Source: Pseudofabraea citricarpa
Taxonomy: Eukaryota > Ascomycota > Leotiomycetes > Helotiales > Dermateaceae
Reading direction: 5' to 3'
Assembly (NCBI GenBank): GCA_029641185.1
Contig: JAPWGK010000035.1
Location: forward strand, 235,888-299,887
DNA length: 64,000 bases
Shown here: in pieces, positions 20,684 through 32,061 of the stretch
How the letters are laid out: each line of letters starts with the position of its first letter
Position numbering within the stretch: position 1 is the first letter of the stretch
Translations under genes and position numbers: made by a program
Notes under the pieces: generated by a model
Told to the model about the DNA's origin: nothing
Database searches by the model: none
The model's input: only the letters and a program-made list of their open reading frames with translations

Positions 20684-21589
20684 ATGGCTGCGAACAAGAG
20701 TGTCGCATTCGTGCCCTCGGCCGAGCCAATAGCTACGAGGACTGCCTTGAAGCCATTGGATTCCTTTTCACGCCTTTCTCGTTATGTTTCTCTCTATACA
20801 CCTCCCCCTTCAACTCGGCAGTCTGCACAAGTTGGCGTGCCTTTACCACCAACAACAATCATATTCGGTGCCTGGTTAAATGCGCATCCCAAACATATCG
20901 CCAAGTACACAGATACTTATAAGGGTTTGTATCCAAATGCACGCATCATCCTTATCACAAACGTCACCAACGAGTTTCTCTTTACAAGAACATTACAACG
21001 CCAGAAAAACGTCGATGCCGCCATTTCAGCCCTGCTCGCTTCTCCGGACGAGCGCATACTTGTCCACGCATGTAGCAGCGGTGGAGCGAAACGGCTTTTT
21101 GATTTAAGTGCTGGATACGCAGCACGTACGGGCAAGCCACTGCCAGCGAAAGCTCTCGTCTTCGATTCGGCGCCTGGGTATCCGCATGTCGTCTCAGGAG
21201 CCCGTGCTCTATTGGTGGAGGGCAGGAGATTAAACTGGCTGCTTTGGATTCCCTATGCAATAGTCGTCATCGCTATCCAATTGGTTATTGCATTTATCTT
21301 GAACTGGACGCCGTTTTGGAAGGGGCTGGCTACGGCTCCGAGAGAAGGGATTAATGACAAGCGACTTTTGAGCAAGCAGTGCGTGAGAGGTTATGTTTAT
21401 AGTGAGGCCGATGATGTGGTGGAGTACCAGGATGTCGAAGAGCATATTGCGCAAGCTAGAGAGAGGGATTTGAAGGTTGAAGTCTTGAAGGTTGTGGGTG
21501 CGCCGCATGTTAAGATGTATCTCGGAGAGGGAGGTGAGAAAGCGTACTGGGGGTTCGTGGAACAAATTTGGGCTGTGGGCATGAAGTGA
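20684..21589 (+). CDS. DUF829 / TMEM53 family alpha/beta hydrolase-like protein, PaxU-like
   Basis: Intronless, 301 residues. The fold starts with TTIIFGAWLNAHPKHIAKYTDTYKGLYP and NARIILITN, the hallmark opening of TMEM53/DUF829 proteins. The nucleophile-elbow region is HACSSGGAKR (Ser at 131/132), an acidic residue lies in VFDSAPG, and a His in GAPHVKMYLGEGG completes a possible triad. A hydrophobic helix at about 186-208 (LLWIPYAIVVIAIQLVIAFIL) suggests membrane attachment; TMEM53 relatives sit in the nuclear envelope or ER. In Penicillium paxilli PaxU is encoded in the indole-diterpene cluster, but no other such genes lie here, so a link to secondary metabolism is not supported. The start is the first ATG. 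Confidence 0.85.
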   Translation: MAANKSVAFVPSAEPIATRTALKPLDSFSRLSRYVSLYTPPPSTRQSAQVGVPLPPTTIIFGAWLNAHPKHIAKYTDTYKGLYPNARIILITNVTNEFLFTRTLQRQKNVDAAISALLASPDERILVHACSSGGAKRLFDLSAGYAARTGKPLPAKALVFDSAPGYPHVVSGARALLVEGRRLNWLLWIPYAIVVIAIQLVIAFILNWTPFWKGLATAPREGINDKRLLSKQCVRGYVYSEADDVVEYQDVEEHIAQARERDLKVEVLKVVGAPHVKMYLGEGGEKAYWGFVEQIWAVGMK

Positions 21590-22349
21590 TGTATTGCGTG
21601 TGCTTGTATTGGGAGTCTGATTCGTAGAAGGTCTGGTGGTTTGGTCTTTTAGAGATATGCTGATCCCATTATATATAGAAACGAATTAATGGGGCAAAAC
21701 TTCCCCAAGTTATTGGACGAAAATGCGGAGTACATAAGCGACGCAGCATATTGATTGCTCATGCGAATACTCATAAAGCGGGTTGCACTTTCACTATTAG
21801 CCATGGATATGTATATCTGGTACAAAGCAAGCTCGGGAGTAGCCGACTTCTAGAAGATCCCCAATCTCAGTGCCACGGCGCTAAGGATACAACAAGTTCG
21901 ACATCAAGCCTCGGGGCCATGTTCAAACCAAACATGGTATTTGGGATCAGATGGGGCTAAAGTTTAAACCGCCAGCACTTGGTCGGTGTAGTGTGGGTCG
22001 TTAAATCGAATACTTGGTATAATTATCGGCCTCATTTCTAGAACAAATTGTGCGGGTAATATATTCGGACAACGATGTGCCTATGCAACTGGCGCATGAT
22101 CCGGAAAAAGTCGTTCGTGAATCTTCGCGCGTACTCTATCGCCTCAGGGAAGTCTTCCACCAACTTCCGTGAGTCCGGCGATCTATTCCAACCCTTAGCA
22201 GGCTACATTCTATATGGGATTGGGGGTGAAGGGAGGAAGATACGCTGTCGAAATAAGCGCAGAGATTATAAAACCGAAAAGAACTGTGTCCGCTTCGAAA
22301 AGTTGCTCTCCTCCTTCAACCTGGAAAAGCCTAGTGCCGTACCCTGACT
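21590..22349. other. Intergenic region
   Basis: No supported gene. Short plus-strand frames exist but show no domains or good start context. Confidence 0.3.
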
Positions 22350-22797
22350 TTACACATGTAAGCTTTTACTCGACAAGAAGAACATCCAGCCTTTCCCAAA
22401 CTTGATGCCTTGCTGATCGAATTTCTTCAGGCGTGAAGCGTCTGCCGACTTTGCGGTGGGTAAAAAAGCCCAATACCACTTGAACAAGATAAGGAAGACT
22501 TGGATAGGATATGCGACTGAATAACTAAGTAATATTCGTTCGATTTTACATAACTCTGGAAGCAACTATCGTTAGTTTCTACTTTGGCTCTGCAGTTCTT
22601 CCGATGAATGGCTTACCAACACAAATACTACGTATGCTCACTTGATAGAAAGATAGTTTATCCTCTAACAAGGCTCGAAGCGTTAAGTCAAATGCCTTTT
22701 CTGTCAGTGGAAGTTCATGGTTCAGCTCATTCATCACAGCGTCTTTGAGCAACCTCTGGACGATGGAAGTTGAGCCAGAGAGGATCTCCAAAGACAA
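22350..22797 (-). pseudogene. Possible gene or gene remnant on the minus strand, unrecognised
   Basis: Two coding-like stretches join in phase across a GTGAGC...GATAG intron of about 75 nt. The first includes LEILSGSTSIVQRLLKDA, NELNHELPL and ALLEDKLSFYQ; the second includes LLPELCKIERILLSYSVAYP and LFKWYWAFLPTAKSADASRL. Composition looks protein-like, but I cannot extend it into a complete gene. The next upstream piece (QLPNPPE) would require a 29-nt intron, too short for fungi, and stops lie before it. It is therefore either a remnant or a gene whose first exons I cannot place. No family is recognised. Confidence 0.25.
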
Positions 22798-24003
22798 TTC
22801 ATCCTAAGACATCGAAACATCTGGAATCTTACCTCTGGAGGATTTGGAAGTTGGTCTAGCCTCAACCCGGTACGAAATTATAGCGAAGCGCAGCCGAGCT
22901 TCGAGTTTCGTGACAAAGGGGGACCAAACATATTGTCCAGGACTGTCTCAACCCCGGTAAACGGTCTGATGTGGGAATCCATGGTGATCTTAAGACGAGG
23001 GGCTCCAAGCGCTTCAGCCTAATCTGTAATAGTTTCTGTCGGTCCGTGGTTTTCCAGCTCAACCCGTCTTCCGGTATTTTTCCAGGCGTGGGGGGAATCG
23101 TGCTTAGAACTGGTATTTTCCCATGGAAACAATTACAGCAGCTGATATTATATCGTTGAAAGTTTTTTAAACTTGGTTAGTAGCCATTTAAATGCTGGGC
23201 TAGAGAATCACAATCTCATGATATGCCATTAAGCATCACTAGAGTATTGTCCAGTCGATTGATAGTGTGGCCATTAAGCCGATCGACCTGGATCCCGGTG
23301 GCCTAGTCCAATAGAAGGATCGGAATCAAAAACGAGACCGAAAGCCACAGCAAGAAAATATCCAGTCTAGGCCGCTGCCCGCCACCTGCATGCGGCGCAC
23401 ATAGCAAAGCGAAATGATCAAATCTTGGAGTCGGGGAAGGAGGCACGAACTGAGACTGCGCTCAAGCAACAAGCCTTCGGCAGCATCCGAATTAGTGTAG
23501 TGTTAACCGCTGTCTCCATCGAATCTGCGACGATGCTTCGCTACCAGCAGGAGTGGCGGCTCCACATACCAATTTATTTGAGACCAAGGCTTCGCTTCGC
23601 TTGACTTCAGACATGACCCCTGGTTTCCAAAGGCACAACACGAGGATTCGAGACTCGCGCCGTTACAACCCGCAAGTCTTCGCGACATTTTGTAATGATG
23701 GGGCCAGGCACCGTCTGAACTCTTCGTCTGAACTATGATGAGGCTTGTATGATCTCCCGAATGCTTGCTGGTCATCGAGCCAAGCCAAGTATATATGTTC
23801 ATCGATGACCGCCTCGGTTTCGACTTTTCTTCTCCATCTGCTTCATTCTCTTCAGCTTCACCTTACACTTTCGTTACAGTTCTGAGAACTTCACATTCTT
23901 TACAGTCTTTGTAAACTTTTCTTCGGCCGGTCCATCCTTATCAAATCTTTAACTTTTACCACTTCAACTTTGACCTTCCACAAAACACTTACCGCCTTTC
24001 AAG
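22798..24003. other. Intergenic region and CT-rich promoter of the secreted protein
   Basis: No gene supported. GCTTCGCTTCGCT-like words occur near 22890 and 23590. From about 23820 to 24000 the sequence is strongly CT-rich (TTCTTCTCCATCTGCTTCAT and similar), a usual leader of highly expressed fungal genes, ending at the ATG at 24004. Confidence 0.4.
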
Positions 24004-25353
24004 ATGTATAACAAGACTTTCCTGTTGATGGTTCTCGCGGCTGTTGCCGAGGCTCGGTAAGGGAATCTAGCATCTCAGGTATCTTGGGACCGAGTTACTA
24101 ACTCAAACTAGTTTCGGCCAAGAACAAGGCAATGGAGCAATTGAGGCCATTTCCGCCCTTTCAAACCTCGGAAACCCTGGCTCTGCTGCCGGTCTCGCCG
24201 GTGGATCTATTCAGTTTTTGCTCGCTGCGGCAAATCCATGTGGCAGTAAGTATTTTTCTCGCTTAACTTGGTCTGATCTAACACAATCCAGAGCTCACTC
24301 AAGCCGATGCCATTGTCGCCCAACTAGGAGACAGTGCTGAAGCAATTGCCGCTGCACGTGGACTTGTTGCTGCTGAGCAGAACTTCAACCCTTTTGTTGC
24401 AACTGTTCCCTCTATCTGCAACGACCCAACTCTCCCAACTACCGCCGCGCTTCGTGGTGTCGTCCCATTGATCGACCCAGCCGTCACTGGATCAGATAAC
24501 GAGAATGCACTTTCAGCGACCTCTATTACTACTCCATTCGCAGCTGATGGACTGAGTGTTGCTCAAGTTATGGTTGCACAGGGCTTCTCTAACTTCACTG
24601 CCGTCGCACTCGATGGAACCAAGGCCGATGCCTCTACACTTGGAGGTGCAACTGCAGCAGATCCAGTTGCCGCTGCTCCAACAAGTGCTGCCTCTGCCGA
24701 CGCTGCTCCTTTCACCAATTCTACTGAAGCTGCGGCTTCAAATGGAACCGATGCTTGTGTCGTATCAACTGTTATGGTTACCGTCACTCGTGGAGTAAGT
24801 TGAACATTTCTCTCTCAAAACTTAACATTAAACTAACCTTTTGTAGGCCGAGACCGCTGCTGCTACTGCCGTTGCTACCGCATCAGCCGTTTCTGACGTA
24901 CCAGCATCAGCAACTTCTGCTGCTGCTACCGTAGGAAGCGGAGTTGGAGCAGTTTCTGACCCAGTTACTGGTACTTTCGAAGGCTTCGTTGCCTCTAGCA
25001 TTGCTGGGCTTGATTTCGGAACCTGCGTTCCAACCATCAAGTTCGAGGCTGGTCTTAACGGCCGTAAAGAAACCGAGAATACCTTCCAAGCTATCGATCC
25101 TACTGTCAACAAGGGACAACAAGAGGCCCTTAACCCCAATATTATCACCAACAGAATTAAGGATCAATTATCCAATGTCTGTGGTGCTAACCAGGCCGCA
25201 AAGGATGCTGCGGTTAAGGCACAGGCTGATATCCTTGCCCTTGGTACCCGTGACGTTACGACTGCTGATGCGTGGAACACCGCATTGGGATTCGCCGGTG
25301 CTAACACCAACCCTGATAACGCTCCTCAAACCGGTCTCGTTGGCCACACATAA
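24004..25353 (+). CDS. Secreted Ala/Ser/Thr-rich protein, cell-surface type
   Basis: Four exons (24004-24056, 24112-24245, 24292-24794, 24847-25353) total 1197 nt, giving 398 residues with consistent phases; introns are 46-55 nt. Residues 1-17 form the signal peptide (MYNKTFLLMVLAAVAEA). The N-terminal half contains GGSIQFLLAAANPCG and a helix-rich block ending SICNDPTLPTTAALRG. A low-complexity Ala/Ser/Thr/Pro stretch with NGTDACVVSTVMVTVTRG separates it from a C-terminal domain with FVASSIAGLDFGTCVPTIKF, LNPNIITNRIKDQLSNVCG and a final TGLVGHT. There are four or five Cys and no GPI-like hydrophobic C-terminus. The CT-rich leader and tidy codon use hint at strong expression. I do not recognise a named family; a cell-wall or extracellular role is inferred. 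Confidence 0.8.
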
Positions 25354-26169
25354 ATGGTTCGATAGCTGATTGACGGAGTCGACATTAACTCAGGTGACGC
25401 CCTTGAGGCAAGTCCTAAGGTGGAGAAGTGCATTGTGGCACGGTGGTTTTAGTTACCGATAATTCTTTCTTGTATAATTTACCATATTAGAGTAATGAAC
25501 TTACATTGCTTAAACTCATGCGTATTGCTATTATTTTTGTGAACCATGCACTTTTGATGATGAACGTGTATAATTTCAAGCGAATTTGAAGAAGCAACCT
25601 GGCCATACCATTTATATTGCTACGCTCCTTTCTGCTGGACGATTAGCGCACATCTCAGGCATTATCCATGATTTCCTGAAGTACTGAAAGTTGCTAGGTC
25701 GCTTAGATTCACAAATCCAGTCTAATTTGAATGCCTTCGCCCGTGAATAATACCACAATATCTAGCCAACGAAGTTTAAGGCTATTGTAACCTACATTCC
25801 TGTTGCGAGAATGAACTATATAATCCTTCCCTTTTGACAGAAGAAGAAATGGTAATTACACCTTTGAGCAGACATACGTCTCTCGGTGATCTGCGACCGA
25901 CAAAGCGAGAAAAATGGGAATAATTGCTTGCACGGAAGCTAGGCCGCGACGGCATCCGTCCTCGATGTGCTTTCTTAGTAATCAACCTTCCTAGTATAAT
26001 AATCTACTCAAACTTAAAAGCTTCAATTATAATCCAAAGATACTGGTGGCATCCCCTTATTCTGCGTTCTCCAAATTAGGTTTAGGCTGCTACGGCGGGA
26101 CTCGGGAGGAGCAAGTGGATGACTTGAAAACTTTTCTGTCGTTGTTTTAACTCCTACCTCTCCTCCGCT
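25354..26169. other. Intergenic region leading into the first AT-rich block
   Basis: Contains the 3' flank of the secreted-protein gene and no recognisable gene. AT content rises from about 25980. Confidence 0.35.
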
Positions 26170-27395
26170 GTATATGCGCTATATATGAGGCCTATATCTT
26201 AATGGAAAACATGGTGCTCCTTTAAGCTGAAATTATCTTTAAGCTTGTTTACTATACTTATCAATAACATTCGATTTCGTCTAAGTCTGAGCTTTTATAC
26301 TAACATCCGATTAAGATATCCGCCCATCTTGGATCAGCTGTTAATCTACTAGAATTAGGATATTCTAGTGCTTGGATCTTGTAAGTACAAAAATCTTAAG
26401 TTTAGTAGCTAAATTATAGTTATGAAATCTACGAAATAAATAAATAATAGAAGCAACGGCAATAACAAAGATTATAAGAGCTTAAAATGTTTGATATTAT
26501 ATAACGGGCTATAAACTTATATTATACCTAACCGAGTATTATCTAAGTAATTAACTATCAAATAAATTATATTAACTTAGTCTCTTGAAACTTTCGTTAA
26601 TATTTTCTTAACTTGAATATTATATTTAGCTTTTATAACACGTTAGTTAAAATCTGTAGTCTCTTATTATAAAAATAAAAAGAATAAAATTATTATAATT
26701 ACTTATCGCGTAAAGAGATAAAAGAATAACCTTTAGATTTTCTCGTTCTAAAGTATAATTTCAGGTATTTGATATAAGTATAATAATACCAGCGCGTTAA
26801 TAGTATTATTAAATATCCTAGTAATATATAAGTAATTCTAAATTATTAAACCTTAATATTTAAAGCTAGGCTTTCTTCCCTAAAGGATAATTTACGCCTC
26901 TAAATATAAGTATAATAGTTAGTATAATAAATAAGTGGTAGTTATAACTAAAGATTATTAATATATTATAAATTAGATTACTTTAAGATAACTACTAGAG
27001 AAATTTTAGATTTAGAAATCTAATTAGAGAAGATAGGTTCTATAGTTCTTTTTATAAGGCACCTTAGTAGATTATTAAATGCTATTAATTTACGAGTTTC
27101 TAACAAGGTTATACGAGTAGGAATTATTTCTATAATATGCTAATAAAACTAAGAAGAAAACGAGGTTAACTATAAATATCTTTAAGGACTTCATGAAGTT
27201 TTCTAGATATAATAAACTAATATTTTGGATGAAAATTCTTCTTTTGAATAGATTATAAAACCCGAAGTGATACTTTATAAAGCAGGAATCTATAACTAAT
27301 ATAATTTCATCTAGAGGGAGTCCAACCAAGAACGACCAGCTACATATATCCCTAGCTTTACTTAGGGCCACTACGGTATAACACATTACTATTAT
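26170..27395. mobile_element. AT-rich RIP-degraded repeat block, small
   Basis: About 1.2 kb where TpA and ApT dominate and CpA/TpG are scarce, while both flanks have normal composition. A minus-strand frame near 27090-27386 has fragments that look like decayed protein (RDICSWSFLVGLPLDEIILV, NLFKRRIFIQNISLLYLENF), but I cannot name the element. I could not see terminal repeats. RIP origin is inferred from composition and from the similar, better-defined block at 55.3-64 kb. Confidence 0.6.
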
Positions 27396-29402
27396 AGATG
27401 TCTGTGTTTTGCGCTCTCATTTTGCGGAAGGCACATGGGAAGCGGGGAGATAAGGGATTGTTCCCGACCGACCCCCTTTGCGAATCGAGAGCAAATCAAA
27501 ATATGCAGGCAATCTTGGGCAAGGTCTGAGCACCATTCTAAGACCAAAATACCGCACTTGTTGAATACGTGAGTGTAAGACCCAACCTAAGCTAAACCTA
27601 GTGATTATAGTGACCAGAGCTCAAATGGCTTTTGAGAATTCATTTATTTGACAAAAGCTGATGGGCATAGATTCAATGGCTGCTGATAGTAACTAAATCG
27701 ACACGAGGACGGGGCTCTTGGAATTAAATATTAGGTAACTACTATGAAAGACAGATAGTTCGCGAACAACCAAGCTTCTCTTTTCCCCTTTCCCTCCTTT
27801 ATTATTTTCTCCGTTTTCTTATCTTCATCTGCTTCTTTGACCAATGCTTTCTATTTCAAAAATGCTCTGTTTGCATCCTCGTGAAGAAAATACTGGGCTA
27901 AAGGGCTCTGGTTTGATGGCGCCCAAGGCGCCCAAGGGGTTCTTGACGCAAGCGGAGTTTGTTTTGAGAGGCATCAGTTGAAAAAGCATACCCAAGACTT
28001 AAGTAGCCCTTGCTCCGAAGAAAAAAATTGAGATTTAGTTGCAGGTAATTAGCCCTTGGCTGGCTCCTCTTTTATGCCAACCAAGGATCAGACCAGAACC
28101 ATGACGCGTCATGTAAAAATTGAAACTTTGGATTCGTTAGTGCGTCTCTATTATCCTTAGTTAACTCTCATTCTCCGGAGTAAGTTAAACCTGCAATCGG
28201 AGGTGTGCAATGCATCCCTTCTTACCTAAGTAATACGGCAACACAGGTGTCTAGGAGACTACGGTGCATCATTTGTCGGGAACATCTATCACGCGACATG
28301 ATTTTAGCGACAACACTGCGCTTCCGACCTTCCGAGTCGGCATTCTTTCATGTCAATCATCGCACCAGTCGTTGAAATACGGGGAACAACGGGAATTTAT
28401 GCCTAGCTTATTTAATACGGGTTGTAGGTGGTTTTCTTGGCCACACGGCACCGGCGCAATTGTCGGACGAGGTTTGAGGAATATACGGATGAAATATGGG
28501 CTACTCTAAATGGTGGATTTGAAGAATGAAACATCACGCGGACATTCAAGCTTCAAGCTTACAAGCAGGATAGGTCATCAGGGTATAGAAGAATGAATAA
28601 GCACCTTTTACGAATCAGGCATCAGCTCTTTACAAGTGGAACTCACCGTGCGAGTAAATGTAAGCAAACCAGACGATTATGTGGTGGAAATTGAGTATGA
28701 TTTGACGCCGAAAATACGATAAAAGAAGATTTTTTTTTTATTGAACTCTGAGGGAACCCAAAATTCATGGACAATTAATCGCCTTTGGACATGTCAACTG
28801 TTGTAAACTTCAAGCGTGATCGTGATGGGCTGAAATATGTTTCACAATGAAAGGTTTGCACGGAGATGTCAAACGTCCCCAATCTCGCTAAGCTCGGGTG
28901 ATTTACCGGCTTTGGGGATCCTTCGGCACTTAGCCTGGTAGAGTCTTTGCAAAGACATGGAGCAACGTGACTGCTTTCATCGACAATGTGACTGAATCGC
29001 CTTATCTCTCGGATTGAGAATTCGGATTGTCTTGTAAGTCTGCAAGGAGCTGTTTCTGAATTAGTAGCCGAAATGCTTGCGGGGTAGATCGTCGTTTATG
29101 CTGACACCTGATTGCCTGCTCATCGAATCAATCTAGAAAAAGTTGTTCAGTGTCTGGTAACCTCAAGACTTCACGTCTAATGTTCGATAGAGTAGATGGT
29201 AGGGTCCGTAAGGGGTGCTTCTACTTTCAGTTGTGGATAAAGATTTCACAGAAGCAGCCCGGCAACTGGTCCGAGTTTACAACTGAAGCAACATTATAAA
29301 GGATTTCAGAATCCATTAGTTCTGGCTCGATAGCTCTGACAATCAACTCGGCACTTTCCACATCCTTCTAACATTTTTTCAAATATTTGTTGGTTGCCCA
29401 TC
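27396..29402. other. Two-kilobase intergenic region
   Basis: No gene recognised; composition returns to normal at about 27400. A repeated word GGCGCCCAAGGCGCCCAAGG occurs at 27918-27937, and AAGCTTCAAGCTTACAAGC near 28548. A TATAAA at 29295-29300 lies 103 bp before the lyase ATG and is its likely TATA box. Confidence 0.4.
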
Positions 29403-30584
29403 ATGGCCATAATGAACCTCAAAGCCAGCCTCACGGTATTCCTGCTTGCACTCCGTCAAGTAAATGCTTTTGTGCATCCTGGTATGCTTCACACCGATGC
29501 CGATTTTTCCCGCATGAAAACAAAAGTCGCTGCCGGAGCTTCTCCATGGATTAATGGATGGAATATCTTGATTGCCAATTCTCATTCGGCAAACACTTAC
29601 ACTCCAAGGCCATCGGCCGAGGTGTATCGTGGAAGTGATGGTGTTCATGCGCAGAACTACCCAACACTTTACAACGACATCCATGCTGCGTATGCTCTTG
29701 GTCTCCGGTGGAAAGTTTCAGGCGACACTTCATATGCCGATGCGGCTGTGAATATTCTCAACGGCTGGTCTTCGGTCCTCACTCTAATCGGAGGCAACGC
29801 AGATGCAGCACTCGCTGCTGGTATCTACGGTTATCAGTTCGCCACTGCTGCAGAAACCATGAGAACCTACAGCGGCTGGGCAGCTGCAGACTAGGCGCAG
29901 TTTGAGACGATGCTTTATGATGTTTTCTATCCGATCAACCATGACTTCCTTGTTCGCCACAATAACGCTAAGACTGATCATTATTGGGCCAACTGGGATT
30001 TGTGCCAGATTGCATCAATCATGTCTATTGGAATCTTCAGCGATAACCAAACGGCATATAATGAAGCCATCACGTATTTCAAGAGCGGTGTAGGCAACGG
30101 AAACATCGATAGAATGATCTGGAAGCTTTACGACGTGGATGGTGTCGTCCTTGGGCAGGGCCAAGAAGCTGGTCGTGATCAAGGCCATGCCACCCTTGAT
30201 TTTTCACTTCTTGGTCCTATCGCGCAGATGGCTTACAACCAAGGCGATGATCTCTTTGCATATGACTCGAACAAGATTCTGGCTGGAAGCGAGTATGCCT
30301 CCAAGTACAACATTGGGCAGGATGTTCCGTACACCACGTATGTCAATAGCGATGTCACACAGACGGTGATCTCCAACAACAGTCGGGGTAACATCCGACC
30401 GGCATGGGAGCTTCTTCACGCTCATTATACTTCAATCAAAAAAGTGCCGGCTAAGTACACTGGTCTCATGCGAGATCTTGTCAATGGCGACGCTGGAGCA
30501 GAAGGCGGTGGAGGTAACTACGGCTCAACTTCTGGAGGCTTTGATCAGTTGGGATATGGAACATTGACATTCCGCTTGCAATAA
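29403..30584 (+). pseudogene. Alginate lyase family (PF05426-type) polysaccharide lyase with an in-frame stop codon
   Basis: A continuous frame of 393 codons with one internal TAG at 29892-29894 (codon 164). The start ATG 29403 gives a signal peptide (MAIMNLKASLTVFLLALRQVNA). The upstream part shows the helical toroid entry (DFSRMKTKVAAGASPWINGW) and NYPTLYNDIHAAYALGLRWK. Downstream, without any frame change, come DHYWANWDLCQIASIM and QEAGRDQGHATLDF, the conserved blocks of alginate-lyase-domain enzymes that act by beta-elimination on uronic-acid polymers. The protein is well kept on both sides of the stop, so inactivation is recent, or there is readthrough or a sequence error. A single C-to-T change (CAG to TAG) would explain it. 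No GT-AG intron can remove the stop without deleting conserved sequence. The exact PL family and substrate are uncertain. Confidence 0.8.
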
Positions 30585-31933
30585 ACAACCTTCCAGAGGA
30601 CCATGTTATACATTGTCACTCGTATACTCTCGAATGCCTTCTGGTTTCCTTTGTAAACACCAGCGCGCCACTCTTTTCTCGAACATTTCTCTTCTCAAGG
30701 CTCAAAAGCATGTCTTCATAAGCCAAGTTTGCGTCAATGCCACCCATTTGTCAAAATATTGATCTCATGTCACTATGAACTCTTATAGTTCAATTTTCAT
30801 GCAAATAAAAACTTTCAAAACGTACAAGATTATTGTTAAGCGAGGATGATATTTCCCTCAGGCTTAACGTACGGCCTTTCTGCATACAAAATTGTGCCAA
30901 TCAAACTTTATGCCTTATTGAAGTGCAAATTCATGAAGTGAAAATCTTGAGATTATGGTTTATGTCGAATGTGCATGGTCTTGTTGTAGTCGGAATAGGT
31001 AGTGTTAAATGTTGTAATGAGATTACGCGAGGTGGTTGAAAATAAGTACCTGGGTACCCTAATGTAAATCCTAGAAGTTATACCCTTAAAGCAACACTAG
31101 ATTTTTGTTGATATTGCTTTCTGAAGTAAACAGTTAAATAAATTTGTGTATCTAGTTACCCGTTCAAAGAATAAACGTGAAAAGAAAGAGAAAAAGACTG
31201 CGCAGTTCCTAATTCATTTCCATTCCTTGGGAAACTCATTGATTCTGCATGCATCACATCACAGGTATAACCCCAGTCAGGAACAGAGAAAGTGGGATAG
31301 TGTGTGGATCAAGATACCCGCCATGTGATGGGTCGTTGTTCCGGAGATGTGCCTGAAGTCGGGACTAAAGCTCGTGCCAAGATATTTAAGCGCGGTACAA
31401 ACCGCATCCCCAACCTCGCCCCAAAAGCAGATCCCCTCCGGACTTCTTTCCAAATTTTTATTTTTAGCCCGATTGATGGCGAAGGTACCTCGAGAAGGCT
31501 GAAAACAAGCGCCGAGCTCAAGCAAGTGATAAGGAAAGTCCACATCTTGCCAGTCACACATGTACCCACTGGCCTGTTTCGGAATGCGCTTTGTGATTGG
31601 GTTTGGCATGTACCTGTTGTTGGATTTTTGATTTCTTTCGGTTGGAAATGCTGGGAATCACACTGCCGGCTGAGAAACCCCAAAACTCAGTTAGCTACAA
31701 CTACTTCGGTCTACGTACGGGAGACTGCTTGAAAATGGTTCTAGACCTCGAGCCCGCAACCTGGGGTTGTGGTTGGTTGGTTTTGGGTCTAAATTGTCCC
31801 TGAGGGACACCGAAAGAAAATGCGAGGGCACAAGGCGGCAATGCTGTTCTGGTAATTGTTTGAAGATTGGGACATCGTGACTACGCGGTAAAATCATCTT
31901 CGTGTCATACTTTGCTGAAGGTTCAAATTCCTT

Positions 31934-31936
<3 letters not shown>
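30585..31936. other. Intergenic region
   Basis: No gene supported. Frames near 31277-31803 overlap on both strands and show no domains. Long enough to hold the 3' UTR of the lyase locus and the promoter of the membrane-protein gene. Confidence 0.35.

Positions 31937-31996
<60 letters not shown>
31937..31996 (+). repeat. CT dinucleotide microsatellite
   Basis: Thirty uninterrupted CT units, ending 65 bp before the ATG at 32062, so it lies in the likely 5' leader or core promoter of the membrane-protein gene. The Arg-Glu frame on the other strand is an artefact of this repeat. Confidence 0.97.
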
Positions 31997-32000
<4 letters not shown>

Positions 32001-32061
32001 TAATCCTCAAAATCAAAATTCTCTCATTGTTGTTAAAGGCAAAATACGTGCTTCCAAAACC

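Noticed and set aside
20684..21589. Secondary-metabolite (indole-diterpene) cluster around the PaxU-like gene
   Set aside because: No prenyltransferase, P450, FAD monooxygenase or cyclase lies nearby; DUF829 proteins are widespread.
31691..31999. Minus-strand frame with a long Arg-Glu repeat
   Set aside because: It is the translation of the CT microsatellite.
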